Assembly (NCBI RefSeq): GCF_027483985.1
Contig: NZ_JAIXTJ010000042.1
Coordinates: 186,001-250,000 of the forward strand
Direction: 5' to 3'
DNA from: Flavobacterium sp.
GTDB lineage: Bacteria > Bacteroidota > Bacteroidia > Flavobacteriales > Flavobacteriaceae
DNA length: 64,000 nt
The notes beneath the pieces are model-generated. The model was not told where the DNA came from. It ran no database searches and saw only the letters and a list, made by a program, of their open reading frames with translations. Below, one piece after another: positions 17,354-24,992 of the stretch (its first letter is position 1; each line of letters opens with the position of its first letter). The position numbers were made by a program, and so were the translations under genes.

Positions 17354-17746
17354 TTAATGGCTAGCTAAATACTCTAATAAAACTTCGTTGGCGTTTCCAA
17401 AAGTTGGAAATTGTTCTACCAAACTCACTGCTCGCTTTTTATTCAATTTGTAGGTCAAATCAAATTCTGTAGTGAATAAAATTGCACTTAAAAAAGGATT
17501 ATTTATGAATTCTAATAATCTCGGAAAAGCATTTTCTATCGTATAAATTTCAATAATTTCTTCTTGCTGAAACTTAAATTTTAATTCCAATTTCAGAACC
17601 GCTTCATCCATTATTGGACGAACGTAAATATTCATCAATTCGGCATTTCCGATGGTTTTTGCTAAAGTTAATTTGGCAAAAGTTCCATCATCTAAACTAA
17701 ATTTAACTTTGGTATAAAACTCTGAAAAGGATTCTTTAAAAGGCAT
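17354..17746 (-). CDS. Conserved hypothetical protein, probably cytosolic
   Basis: This is a 130-residue protein without signal or membrane helix. It begins MPFKESFSEFYTKVKFSLDDGTFAKLTLAK and contains NIYVRPIMDEAVLKLEFK-like strands, suggesting a compact alpha/beta fold. I think homologues next to fumarase exist in other flavobacteria, but I cannot name a function. A REP-like pair separates it from fumarase. Confidence 0.62.
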   Translation of the reverse strand: MPFKESFSEFYTKVKFSLDDGTFAKLTLAKTIGNAELMNIYVRPIMDEAVLKLELKFKFQQEEIIEIYTIENAFPRLLEFINNPFLSAILFTTEFDLTYKLNKKRAVSLVEQFPTFGNANEVLLEYLASH

Positions 17747-17762
17747 ATTTTTTATATTTAGT

Positions 17763-17832
17763 CCTGCAAGGTTTTTAAAACCTTGTAGGTATGTATTTGT
17801 TAAACCTACAAGGTCAAAAAAGACCTTGCAGG
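17763..17832. repeat. Pair of REP-like hairpins in opposite orientation
   Basis: CCTGCAAGG-TTTTTAAAA-CCTTGTAGG (17763-17789) and its reverse-type partner CCTACAAGG-TCAAAAAAGA-CCTTGCAGG (about 17805-17832) form two hairpins facing each other, like a bacterial interspersed mosaic element. The same motif recurs at 19484-19566 and 20145-20171 around a REP-associated transposase. Confidence 0.85.
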
Positions 17833-17846
17833 AAAACTATTTTTTT

Positions 17847-19448
17847 TTACAAATTAGCAAAGAAATCATTTCCTTTATCATCAGTGATAATAAAAGCTGG
17901 GAAATCTTTAATAGTAATTTTTCTTACGGCTTCCATTCCTAGTTCTTCGAAATCTACAACCTCAACTTTAAGGATATTATCTTGCGCTAAAATCGCAGCT
18001 GGTCCACCAATAGAACCTAAATAGAATCCTCCGTAAGTTTTACAAGCATCCATAACTTCTTTGGTTCTATTTCCTTTGGCAAGCATAATCATACTTCCAC
18101 CAGCTTTTTGAAATTCTTCTACATAAACATCCATTCTTCCTGCTGTCGTTGGTCCGAAACTTCCTGATGGCATTCCGTCTGGAGTTTTTGCTGGTCCAGC
18201 ATAATATATTGGATGATTTTTAAAATAGTCTGGCATTGGTTTTCCAGCATCCAATAATTCTTTAATTTTGGCGTGCGCAATATCTCTCGCAACAATTAAA
18301 GTTCCATTTAATTTCAAACGAGTTTTGATTGGATATTTAGATAATTCGGCTAAAATTTCAGGCATCGGACGATTTAAATCAACCTCAACAGCTGGTTCTA
18401 AATGTGGTGGAGTTGCTGGTAAAAATTGACCAGGATTTACTTCTAATTGTTCTAAGAAAACACCATCTTTTGTTATCTTACCTTTTATATTTCTGTCGGC
18501 TGAACACGAAACTCCTAATCCAACAGGACAAGACGCAGCGTGACGTGGCAAACGAATAACTTTAACGTCGTGTGCAAAATACTTTCCTCCAAATTGAGCT
18601 CCAATAGCGCTTTCTTGACAAATTTCTAATACTTTTTGTTCCCAAGCTACATCTCTAAACGCTTGACCGGACATATTTCCTGTAGTTGGCAAATGATCAA
18701 AATAACCTGCAGAAGCTTTTTTTACTGCCGATAAATTTGCTTCAGCAGATGTTCCACCGATAACTAAAGCTAAATGGTATGGCGGACAAGCAGATGTTCC
18801 TAAATCTTTAATTTTTTCTCGGACAAATTCTTCCATTGATTTTTCGTTCAACAAAGACTTTGTTTTTTGATATAAGAAAGTTTTGTTAGCAGAACCACCA
18901 CCTTTTGTTAAAAACAAAAACTCATACGATGCTCCTTTTTTGGCATAAATATCAATTTGTGCTGGAAGATTCGAACCTGAATTTTTCTCTTCAAACATCG
19001 AAATCGGAACAATTTGTGAGTAACGAAGATTTTTATTTTGAAACGTATTAAAAATTCCTTTTGATAACCATTCGGCATCATCAACTCCAGTATAAACATT
19101 TTCGCCTTTCTTTGCCATTACAATTGCCGTTCCAGTATCTTGACAAGATGGCAACTGACCTTCAACAGCAACAGAGGCGTTTTGCAATAAATTGTAGGCT
19201 ACAAATCGATCATTATCTGTCGCTTCTGGATCGGTTAAAATATTGTTTAGCTTTTGTAAATGTGCTGTTCGCAACATAAATGAAACATCGTTCATGGCTT
19301 CTTGTGCTAACAATTCTAATCCTTTTGGATCAACAGTAAGAATTTCTCTGTCGCCAAATTGCTCTACTTTTACGTAATCAGAAGTAAGTTTTTTGTATTG
19401 TGTATCGTCTTTTAATATCGGATACGGATCTTGATATATAAAGTCCAT
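17847..19448 (-). CDS. fumA: Fumarate hydratase, class I (Fe-S)
   Basis: This TCA-cycle enzyme interconverts fumarate and malate with an oxygen-sensitive 4Fe-4S cluster; it is a 533-residue class I fumarase. Candidate cluster Cys lie in [26 protein letters not shown] and [13 protein letters not shown]. The C-terminal part has [18 protein letters not shown] and [12 protein letters not shown] chose the [15 protein letters not shown] start at 19448; the frame is open to 19565, but the added segment is REP sequence. A near-consensus -7 box (TAACTTTA, 19469-19476 on the minus strand) just upstream supports this. Confidence 0.93.
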   Translation of the reverse strand: MDFIYQDPYPILKDDTQYKKLTSDYVKVEQFGDREILTVDPKGLELLAQEAMNDVSFMLRTAHLQKLNNILTDPEATDNDRFVAYNLLQNASVAVEGQLPSCQDTGTAIVMAKKGENVYTGVDDAEWLSKGIFNTFQNKNLRYSQIVPISMFEEKNSGSNLPAQIDIYAKKGASYEFLFLTKGGGSANKTFLYQKTKSLLNEKSMEEFVREKIKDLGTSACPPYHLALVIGGTSAEANLSAVKKASAGYFDHLPTTGNMSGQAFRDVAWEQKVLEICQESAIGAQFGGKYFAHDVKVIRLPRHAASCPVGLGVSCSADRNIKGKITKDGVFLEQLEVNPGQFLPATPPHLEPAVEVDLNRPMPEILAELSKYPIKTRLKLNGTLIVARDIAHAKIKELLDAGKPMPDYFKNHPIYYAGPAKTPDGMPSGSFGPTTAGRMDVYVEEFQKAGGSMIMLAKGNRTKEVMDACKTYGGFYLGSIGGPAAILAQDNILKVEVVDFEELGMEAVRKITIKDFPAFIITDDKGNDFFANL

Positions 19449-19483
19449 TGTGAAATATTTTTGAAGTGTAAAGTTACGTATAA

Positions 19484-19566
19484 CCTGCAAGGTTTCCAAA
19501 ACCTTGTAGGTTTGTTTATTGTTATTTTTAAGATTTATACTAACGCAGTTTTGAAAACCTTGCAAG
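19484..19566. repeat. REP-like hairpin plus a half copy, upstream of fumarase
   Basis: A full copy CCTGCAAGG-TTTCCAAAA-CCTTGTAGG lies at 19484-19510, and a partial copy ending AAACCTTGCAAG at about 19551-19566. They lie between the fumarase promoter region and the 3' end of the RAYT gene. Confidence 0.82.
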
Positions 19567-19577
19567 ATTTTAATTGT

Positions 19578-20129
19578 CTATTCAAAAGTAAATTTTTCTG
19601 TTAAAAAATCATTTTTAAAATTATGACAAATGATAAAATTGTCAATGTTGTCAAAGTAACTCAAAACTTCGGTTCTAGCTAACTTGGTTTGATTAGTGGA
19701 AATAATTGATTGAAAAGAAGAAAACTTATAAGTTTTATAATCTATATTTAAATGATGTTTCGGATTTAGATGGATATATTGAATAATGTTTCTTACGTAA
19801 TTTTCATCTTGAATTTTTATCCTTTTAAAATGTTTTTCGAATAAACTACCTGTTCTATTGTTTTGTTTATTAAAAGCTTTTGCATAAGAATTAAAAAAAT
19901 TTGAAAATGCTTGAGTTACTGCCTTTTCATCATCAACTAATTTGATAAGAAAATGGAAATGATTATCCATTAAACAATAAGCAAAAACTTCTATTTTACC
20001 GTCTAAATGTTTTGAAAGTAATTTTAAAAAATAGGATTTATTATCATCGGATAAAAAAATATTTTCACTATTTATTCCTCTATTATAAATGTGGTAGAAA
20101 TGGTCTCTTTCTAAAACTTCTAATTTCAT
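19578..20129 (-). CDS. REP-associated tyrosine transposase (RAYT, Y1 HUH family)
   Basis: This is a 183-residue single-domain IS200-like Y1 transposase. The start has the family motif FYHIYNRGINSENIF; the HUH metal site is His57-Phe-His59 in CLMDNHFHFLIK, and the likely nucleophile is Tyr82 in NFFNSYAKAFN. GSLFEKHFKRIKI and YVRNIIQYIHLNPKHH follow as usual in RAYTs. Such proteins nick REP hairpins as single strands and are thought to spread them, but are mostly single-copy and vertically kept. REP-like hairpins flank the gene on both sides (19484-19566 and 20145-20171). All expected catalytic residues are present. Confidence 0.9.
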   Translation of the reverse strand: MKLEVLERDHFYHIYNRGINSENIFLSDDNKSYFLKLLSKHLDGKIEVFAYCLMDNHFHFLIKLVDDEKAVTQAFSNFFNSYAKAFNKQNNRTGSLFEKHFKRIKIQDENYVRNIIQYIHLNPKHHLNIDYKTYKFSSFQSIISTNQTKLARTEVLSYFDNIDNFIICHNFKNDFLTEKFTFE

Positions 20130-20144
20130 AGACTTTCATTTATA

Positions 20145-20171
20145 CCTACAAGGTTTTGGAAACCTTGCAGG
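20145..20171. repeat. REP-like hairpin upstream of the RAYT gene
   Basis: CCTACAAGG-TTTTGGAAA-CCTTGCAGG forms a 9-bp stem. It lies between the RAYT start (20129) and the 3' end of the SpmA-SpmB gene (20178), opposite in orientation to the copy at 19484. Confidence 0.85.
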
Positions 20172-20177
20172 AAAACA

Positions 20178-21617
20178 CTAAAAAAACCAACTAGCCACAA
20201 AAATTGCAGTAATCACACAAATTACATCTACTAAAAGCATTGTTCCTAAAGCGTATCTAGTATTTTTTATATTTACTGAACCAAAATAAACTGCAATCAC
20301 ATAAAACGTACTTTCAGCACTACATTGAAAAATACTACTCAATCTTCCTGTCATTGAATCGGCGCCAAAAGTATTCATCGAATCAATTAAAAATCCTCTT
20401 GAACCGGCTGAACTAAAAGGTCTAAGCATCGCTACAGGAAGTGCATCCGTAATTTCTTTTGCCACACCCAAACTAGAAAAACCAAAAGCAATCCAATTGC
20501 TTATAATTTCAAATAAACCACTGTTTCTAAACAACGAAATCGCCACTAACATACCCAAAACATAAGGAAAAATAGTCACTCCTGTTTTAACACCATTGTT
20601 GGCTCCAACTACAAAAGCTTCATAAACTGTGGTATTAGCTTCGGTAAATTTCTTTTCTTTAACGAAAGATAAAATCAATGTAAAAGCAATAATTACTACC
20701 AAAATCAATGCTGACAAATTAGATGTGAAATAATTTTTACCAATTAAATCTAACTGATTTACATACATCAATAATCCAATAATTGCAGCAATTAAAACCA
20801 TTAATCCTACAATTAGAGAAGCACTTTTAAAATTAATTTTTTGTTTAACACCTACAATTAGAAAAGCAGCAATAGTTCCAATAAAAGAAGTAATTATACA
20901 AGGCAACATTACATCGGCTGGATTTACAGCACCGGCAGCTGCTCGATATCCAATTATTGAAGTTGCAATTAATGTAAGTCCTGAAGCGTGCAAACACATA
21001 AACATAATTTGCGCATCACTGGCTTTGTCTTTTTCGGGATTTATTTCTTGTAAACTTTCCATTGCTTTTAATCCGAATGGTGTTGCTGCTGAGTCTAATC
21101 CTAAGAAATTGGCCGCAAAATTTAATGTCATATAAGAAATGGAAGGATGATTTTTGGGAATACTTGGAAAGACCTTTACAAATACTGGACTCAGTACTTT
21201 CGCTAATTTTTCAGATGCGCCGGAAATTATTAAAAGTTCCATCAATCCGCAGAAAAATGCTAGATAGGCCATTAAAGGTAAAATCAAATCTAACAAAGTA
21301 CTTTTGCAAGTTGGCAACAATCCATCTGATTTTTGTTTTCCACTATAAATTTTTACAACTTTATTAGAAAAAACATAAGTAGAATCGATGTTCAAAGTAT
21401 CGCGATTGATGACCATTGTTTTTTCTGGAGCCTTTTCAATACTGTCTTTTATAAAAGCAGGTAAATCTTGAAGATATTTCTCAGAAACTAAAATTGGATC
21501 GTCTTTTTTTCCGTTTAGCACAAAGTCAATTGTATAGTTATTTCCAGAGAATAAACTAAAAACAACAAAAATAATTGACGAAATAAAAATTACTAACCAA
21601 AACCTACTTAAAACCAT
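20178..21617 (-). CDS. SpmA-SpmB fusion, nucleoside-recognition (Gate) membrane protein
   Basis: This is a 479-residue inner-membrane protein combining SpmA and SpmB in one chain. After a first helix (about 6-24) comes a hydrophilic loop (25-105). Then comes the first Gate domain with LLDLILPLMAYLAFFCGLMELLIISG, SISYMTLNFAANFLGLDSAATPFG and LQEINPEKDKASDAQIMFMCLHASGLTLI. The second Gate domain (about 330-479) has YEAFVVGANNGVKTGVTIFPYVLGMLVAISLFRNSG and LPVAMLRPFSSAGSRGFLID. In Bacillus, Spm proteins affect spore-core dehydration; in non-sporulating Bacteroidota the role is unknown, possibly solute transport. Confidence 0.85.
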   Translation of the reverse strand: MVLSRFWLVIFISSIIFVVFSLFSGNNYTIDFVLNGKKDDPILVSEKYLQDLPAFIKDSIEKAPEKTMVINRDTLNIDSTYVFSNKVVKIYSGKQKSDGLLPTCKSTLLDLILPLMAYLAFFCGLMELLIISGASEKLAKVLSPVFVKVFPSIPKNHPSISYMTLNFAANFLGLDSAATPFGLKAMESLQEINPEKDKASDAQIMFMCLHASGLTLIATSIIGYRAAAGAVNPADVMLPCIITSFIGTIAAFLIVGVKQKINFKSASLIVGLMVLIAAIIGLLMYVNQLDLIGKNYFTSNLSALILVVIIAFTLILSFVKEKKFTEANTTVYEAFVVGANNGVKTGVTIFPYVLGMLVAISLFRNSGLFEIISNWIAFGFSSLGVAKEITDALPVAMLRPFSSAGSRGFLIDSMNTFGADSMTGRLSSIFQCSAESTFYVIAVYFGSVNIKNTRYALGTMLLVDVICVITAIFVASWFF

Positions 21618-21691
21618 AACTTATTTATTTTGTGTAAATGTACTTATTCAAAATCAACTTCAATAGTCAATTTTAAAAATCAAATTCAATT

Positions 21692-22405
21692 TTAAATATG
21701 AGTAATTTCCTCTTCAATCAATAGTTCTTCTTTTCTAAAGCGAAGGAACACTTGAGCAACAGCTATAACATCTTTTTCGCAATAAGTCACAATTCGGTCG
21801 ATGTCTTTTTCTACATAAAAAACGTGTCCGACTTGGCTTCCGTCGATGTCGCCTTTTGGAGAAGGAATTCCTAGTATTTTAGTAAGTAATTTCAAAGAAG
21901 TGAAATGCTTATAATCGCCAAATTTCCACAGTTCTAATGTATCCAAATGCTGAATTTCCCACGGTTTTTTTCCAAATAAATTTAATTTGTTTGGAATTGA
22001 AACATTATTAATAATCATTCGTCGCGCTATAAACGGAAAGTCAAATTCTTTCGCATTATGACCGCAAAGTATATTTTGAGAACCATCGAAATGATTGGCT
22101 AAAAGGTTATTAAAATCTAATAAAATCTTCTTTTCTTCTCCGAAAAATGAAGTCACTCTAAAGTTTCGAATGTCTCCTTTGGTTGTAAAATAACCTACAG
22201 AAATACAGACTATTTTACCAAACTCAGCCCAAATTCCGGCTCTGTCATAAAATTCTTCGGCTGTATAATCATCTTTTCGTTGGTATTGTGTTTTTAGTTC
22301 CCAAAGATGTTTCATTTCATCGTCAAGTGAATTGAAATTTTCTTCCAGCGGAACGGTTTCTATATCAAGAAATAAGATGTTGTCTAGACGGATTTTTTCT
22401 ATCAT
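21692..22405 (-). CDS. Predicted 3'-5' exonuclease, PolB-like (DEDD)
   Basis: This is a 237-residue protein of the RNase H-like PolB-exonuclease family. The ExoI motif is FLDIETVPLEE near residue 14, ExoII is LCGHNAKEFDFPFIARRM, and ExoIII has VTYCEKDVIAVAQVF. These supply the acidic metal ligands. Such stand-alone domains are expected to trim DNA or RNA ends; the substrate is unknown. No signal peptide. It is followed, after a repeat-like spacer, by ogt on the same strand. Confidence 0.85.
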   Translation of the reverse strand: MIEKIRLDNILFLDIETVPLEENFNSLDDEMKHLWELKTQYQRKDDYTAEEFYDRAGIWAEFGKIVCISVGYFTTKGDIRNFRVTSFFGEEKKILLDFNNLLANHFDGSQNILCGHNAKEFDFPFIARRMIINNVSIPNKLNLFGKKPWEIQHLDTLELWKFGDYKHFTSLKLLTKILGIPSPKGDIDGSQVGHVFYVEKDIDRIVTYCEKDVIAVAQVFLRFRKEELLIEEEITHI

Positions 22406-22420
22406 AATTTAGATTTTTTA

Positions 22421-22547
22421 CACAAATTTCACGAATTCTCACGAAACTATAAAAACATAATGATTTCACGAAATTGATTAGAATTTAAAAATACTAAATT
22501 ATTTGATTTGAAAAATATTATTTGTGATAATTTGAGTAATTCGTGTT
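22421..22547. repeat. Spacer with complementary CACAAATTTCACGAATT / AATTCGTG arms
   Basis: CACAAATTTCACGAATTC (from about 22422) is partly complementary to TTTGTG...AATTCGTG (about 22521-22546), and CACGAA words recur between. It looks like one of the degenerate dispersed inverted repeats of this genome. I see no gene here. Confidence 0.4.
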
Positions 22548-22554
22548 CAATTTC

Positions 22555-23025
22555 TTAAAATAAACTTTGCTGATTGCTAGGTGTTTCGTGTTCGAGTAGC
22601 CATTTTTTGCGCCATAATCCACCAGCGTAACCTGTTAATGAACCATCTGTTCCAATAACTCGGTGACACGGAATTACAATCCAAAGTGGGTTTTTCCCGT
22701 TGGCTGATGCTACTGCTCGAATGGCTTTGACATCGCCTAATTTTTTAGATAAATCGAGATAAGATATGGTTTTTCCGAAAGGAATATTGAGTAATTCTTG
22801 CCACACTTTCTTTTGGAAATCAGTGCCTTTTGGATTCAACTTAATATCAAAATCTTTACGTTTTCCTTCAAAATATTCTTGAAGTTGCGAAACGGCTTCT
22901 TGGAGTTCGTTAGGAATTTTTGTGGAAAGTTCACCTTCTGATAAAACAGAAATTACAGAAATTCCATTATCGTCACCTTCAATTTTAGTGATTCCGAGTG
23001 GTGATTTTATGAAGGCTATTTGCAT
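22555..23025 (-). CDS. ogt: Methylated-DNA-protein cysteine methyltransferase (Ogt/MGMT)
   Basis: This suicide DNA-repair protein takes the methyl group from O6-methylguanine onto its Cys. It has 156 residues from MQIAFIKSPLG; an upstream ATG five codons earlier is possible. The active site is Cys120 in WIVIPCHRVIG, preceded by the helix-turn-helix region SYLDLSKKLG and AVASANGKNPL and followed by GSLTGYAGGLWRKKWLLEHE. There is no Ada regulatory domain. Confidence 0.94.
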   Translation of the reverse strand: MQIAFIKSPLGITKIEGDDNGISVISVLSEGELSTKIPNELQEAVSQLQEYFEGKRKDFDIKLNPKGTDFQKKVWQELLNIPFGKTISYLDLSKKLGDVKAIRAVASANGKNPLWIVIPCHRVIGTDGSLTGYAGGLWRKKWLLEHETPSNQQSLF

Positions 23026-23058
23026 TTGATAAAAATACAAATTTTACATAAATGTTTG

Positions 23059-23430
23059 TTATTTTGAATGACTTAATAAATACAATTCTAATGATTGCAA
23101 TTCTTCATCGGTCATCATTTTAGTTACCTGAAGGTTAATTTTCATTGATTCATACATTGCCGGATCAACGATAGGTTCGGCTTCTTCTTTTAGAAAAGCA
23201 ATTAGGTTTCCGTTTTGTTTTTTGTAGATTGTGGCTATTTCTTGAAGACTTGGTCCGATTACTTTTTTGTCGGGTTGATGACAAGCTGCACAATTATTTT
23301 CTTGAAACAAAACCAATCCTTTATCTAAAGTTGGAACTTCGGGAACTTGGTTTTCTTCTAATGGTGTATTTGGTTCGTTTTTACAAGATACGAATACAAA
23401 AAGTAGAAGAAATAGTATATTGATTTTCAT
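23059..23430 (-). CDS. Cytochrome c lipoprotein
   Basis: This is a 123-residue periplasmic electron carrier attached through lipobox VFVS-Cys16. One haem c site is at Cys47-Ala-Ala-Cys50-His51 (NNCAACHQPD), followed by IGPSLQEIA and a C-terminal Met-rich segment (MYESMKINLQVTKMMTDEEL) supplying the axial Met. It lies downstream of hemB across a structured repeat; the haem link may be coincidental. Confidence 0.88.
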   Translation of the reverse strand: MKINILFLLLFVFVSCKNEPNTPLEENQVPEVPTLDKGLVLFQENNCAACHQPDKKVIGPSLQEIATIYKKQNGNLIAFLKEEAEPIVDPAMYESMKINLQVTKMMTDEELQSLELYLLSHSK

Positions 23431-23464
23431 TTTTACTAATTACATTTATTCAATTCATTCACTT

Positions 23465-23560
23465 TTTAGCCCTGATGCAAGGGAAAAACCTCGCTTTTTT
23501 TGCGAGTTTTGGAAAGGCAGCAGGAAATGCCATCACTGATAAATCCCAAGCCATTCGCTC
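23465..23560. repeat. Dispersed structured repeat, copy 1 (3' of hemB)
   Basis: This is a ~96-base element that begins right after the hemB stop when read on the minus strand. It shares conserved blocks (GAGCGAATGG, TTTCCTGCTG/T, CAAAACT, GGTTTTTCC, ATCAGGGCTAAA) with the copy at 35506-35602. In its centre is a hairpin, CTCGC-A7-GCGAG on the minus strand, flanked by A and T runs, whose stem differs from copy 2 but stays paired. Confidence 0.75.
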
Positions 23561-24571
23561 CTATTTATTCAAAATAATGGCAGCTTCTTTAGCAAAATAA
23601 GTCGAAATTAAACTTGCACCGGCGCGTTTGATGCACATTAATTGTTCCATCATAATTTTGTCGTGGTCTAACCAACCTCTTTCGGCAGCAGCTTTGATCA
23701 TTGCATATTCGCCGGAAACGTGAAAAACGGTAACTGGCACATTCACGGCGTTTTTTACTTCGCGAACGATATCAAGATAAGCAATTCCTGGTTTTACCAT
23801 TACCATATCGGCACCTTCTTCAACATCCATAAGTGCTTCTTTGATGGCTTCTATGCGGTTGGCGTAATCCATTTGGTAGGTTTTTTTGTCTTTTGGTACT
23901 TCAACAGGCTCAGCATCGACATCGGCTTCTTTTGGAGCAGAATCTAAAGCATCACGAAATGGTCCGTAAAAAGCTGATGCATATTTTGCAGAATAGCTCA
24001 TAATTCCAACATTATGGAAACCAGCAGCGTCTAAACCTTGGCGTAAACGCAAAACGCGTCCGTCCATCATATCGCTCGGTGCTACGAAATCGGCTCCAGC
24101 TTGTGCGTGAGAAACGGCCATTTTTACTAAGGCATCGTTGGTTGCATCGTTGGCAATATCACCGTTTTCGATGATTCCGTCGTGACCGTAAATGGAATAT
24201 GGATCTAAGGCAACATCGGGCATAACAATCATTTCTGGACAAGCCGATTTTATTGCTTTGATGGCTCTTTGCATCAATCCGTCAGGATTCCAAGCTTCTT
24301 TTCCGGTGTTGTCTTTTAGGCTTTCGTCAACTTTTACGTAGATGTTTACGGCGCGAATTCCTAATGCGAAAAGTTCTTTTACTTCTTCAACAGTTAAATC
24401 TATCGAACGACGGTAAATACCAACCATTGAAGGAATTTCAACTTTATAATTTTCGCCTTCTGCAATGAACATTGGAAACATAAAATCGGATGGACTTAAT
24501 GTGGTTTCGCGAACTAAACTTCTTATGGATTCGTTAACGCGTAATCTTCTGCCTCTTTGTAATGGGAACAT
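23561..24571 (-). CDS. hemB: Porphobilinogen synthase (ALA dehydratase)
   Basis: HemB condenses two 5-aminolevulinate molecules to porphobilinogen. The protein has 336 residues, normal for the family. Motifs include the N-terminal RGRRLRVNESIRSLVRET, the active-site Lys segments APSDMMDGRV and MVKPGIAYLDIV, and MPDVALDPYSIYGHDG. The metal region lacks the Cys-rich loop of Zn enzymes (DVALDPYSIYGHDGI instead), which points to the Mg-dependent type. It is the last gene of the minus-strand hem cluster. Confidence 0.96.
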   Translation of the reverse strand: MFPLQRGRRLRVNESIRSLVRETTLSPSDFMFPMFIAEGENYKVEIPSMVGIYRRSIDLTVEEVKELFALGIRAVNIYVKVDESLKDNTGKEAWNPDGLMQRAIKAIKSACPEMIVMPDVALDPYSIYGHDGIIENGDIANDATNDALVKMAVSHAQAGADFVAPSDMMDGRVLRLRQGLDAAGFHNVGIMSYSAKYASAFYGPFRDALDSAPKEADVDAEPVEVPKDKKTYQMDYANRIEAIKEALMDVEEGADMVMVKPGIAYLDIVREVKNAVNVPVTVFHVSGEYAMIKAAAERGWLDHDKIMMEQLMCIKRAGASLISTYFAKEAAIILNK

Positions 24572-24585
24572 ATCTTTTAGCTTTT

Positions 24586-24609
24586 AGCTATCAGCAATTA
24601 GCTGTTAGC
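24586..24609. repeat. Inverted repeat, left arm, bounding the four-helix-bundle gene
   Basis: This 24-base sequence (AGCTATCAGC ... GTTAGC) pairs in inverted orientation with 24969-24992 at 21 of 24 positions. It covers the stop codon of the intervening gene. Confidence 0.75.
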
Positions 24610-24960
24610 ATTATTTAATTTTGTTATTAATCCGTTAAGCATCTTTTTAAATTCTTCAATTTGAAATAATAGTTTTTGACCATTTTCAATTTGTATAAAC
24701 TGTAAATCAATGCTCAATATTATTTGATATTCTAATTCATTGGCTGAACCAAATGCAATATATAAAAATCTACAAAAATCCTTATCAGAATTTCTACCAC
24801 AACCTTCTGCAATATTAGTTGGGATTGAACTTGAAGATCGTTTCATTTGATTGGTTAATGCAAATAATTCGTCTTTAGGAAAATCACGAGTAGTTTTATA
24901 AATATCTAAAACTAGCTCATGTGATTTTTGCCAAACAATATATTTTTTATAATCTCTCAT
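24598..24960 (-). CDS. Four-helix-bundle protein (23S rRNA intervening-sequence family)
   Basis: This is a 120-residue all-helical protein of the S23/IVP family: it begins with YKKYIVWQKSHELVLDIYK and contains FALTNQMKRSSSSIPTNIAEG, then FCRFLYIAFGSANELEYQIILS. The basic MKRSSSSIPTNIAEG segment is the family hallmark. Members are found inside 23S rRNA genes and, as Avd, in diversity-generating retroelements, but most are free-standing with unknown function. It interrupts the hemF-hemB spacing and is bounded by inverted repeats (24586-24609 and 24969-24992), which suggests insertion. Confidence 0.88.
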   Translation of the reverse strand: MRDYKKYIVWQKSHELVLDIYKTTRDFPKDELFALTNQMKRSSSSIPTNIAEGCGRNSDKDFCRFLYIAFGSANELEYQIILSIDLQFIQIENGQKLLFQIEEFKKMLNGLITKLNNANS

Positions 24961-24968
24961 CTTTTTGA

Positions 24969-24992
24969 GCTAACCGCTAATGGCTAATAGCT
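24969..24992. repeat. Inverted repeat, right arm, bounding the four-helix-bundle gene
   Basis: The complement of 24586-24609 with three mismatches. It ends at the hemF stop codon (24992-24994). Confidence 0.75.

Noticed and set aside
17763..17832. Possible CRISPR-like array
   Set aside because: The repeats alternate in orientation, are hairpins of about 27 bases and have no regular spacers or cas genes; they match the REP type found around the RAYT gene.
19449..19565. Longer N-terminus for fumarase (39 extra residues)
   Set aside because: It would translate REP sequence and include the likely -7 box at 19469-19476; the class I fumarase start [13 protein letters not shown] is at 19448.
19578..20129. 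Complete IS200/IS605 insertion sequence
   Set aside because: No TnpB and no typical IS ends; only REP-like hairpins flank it, and the protein has the RAYT layout.
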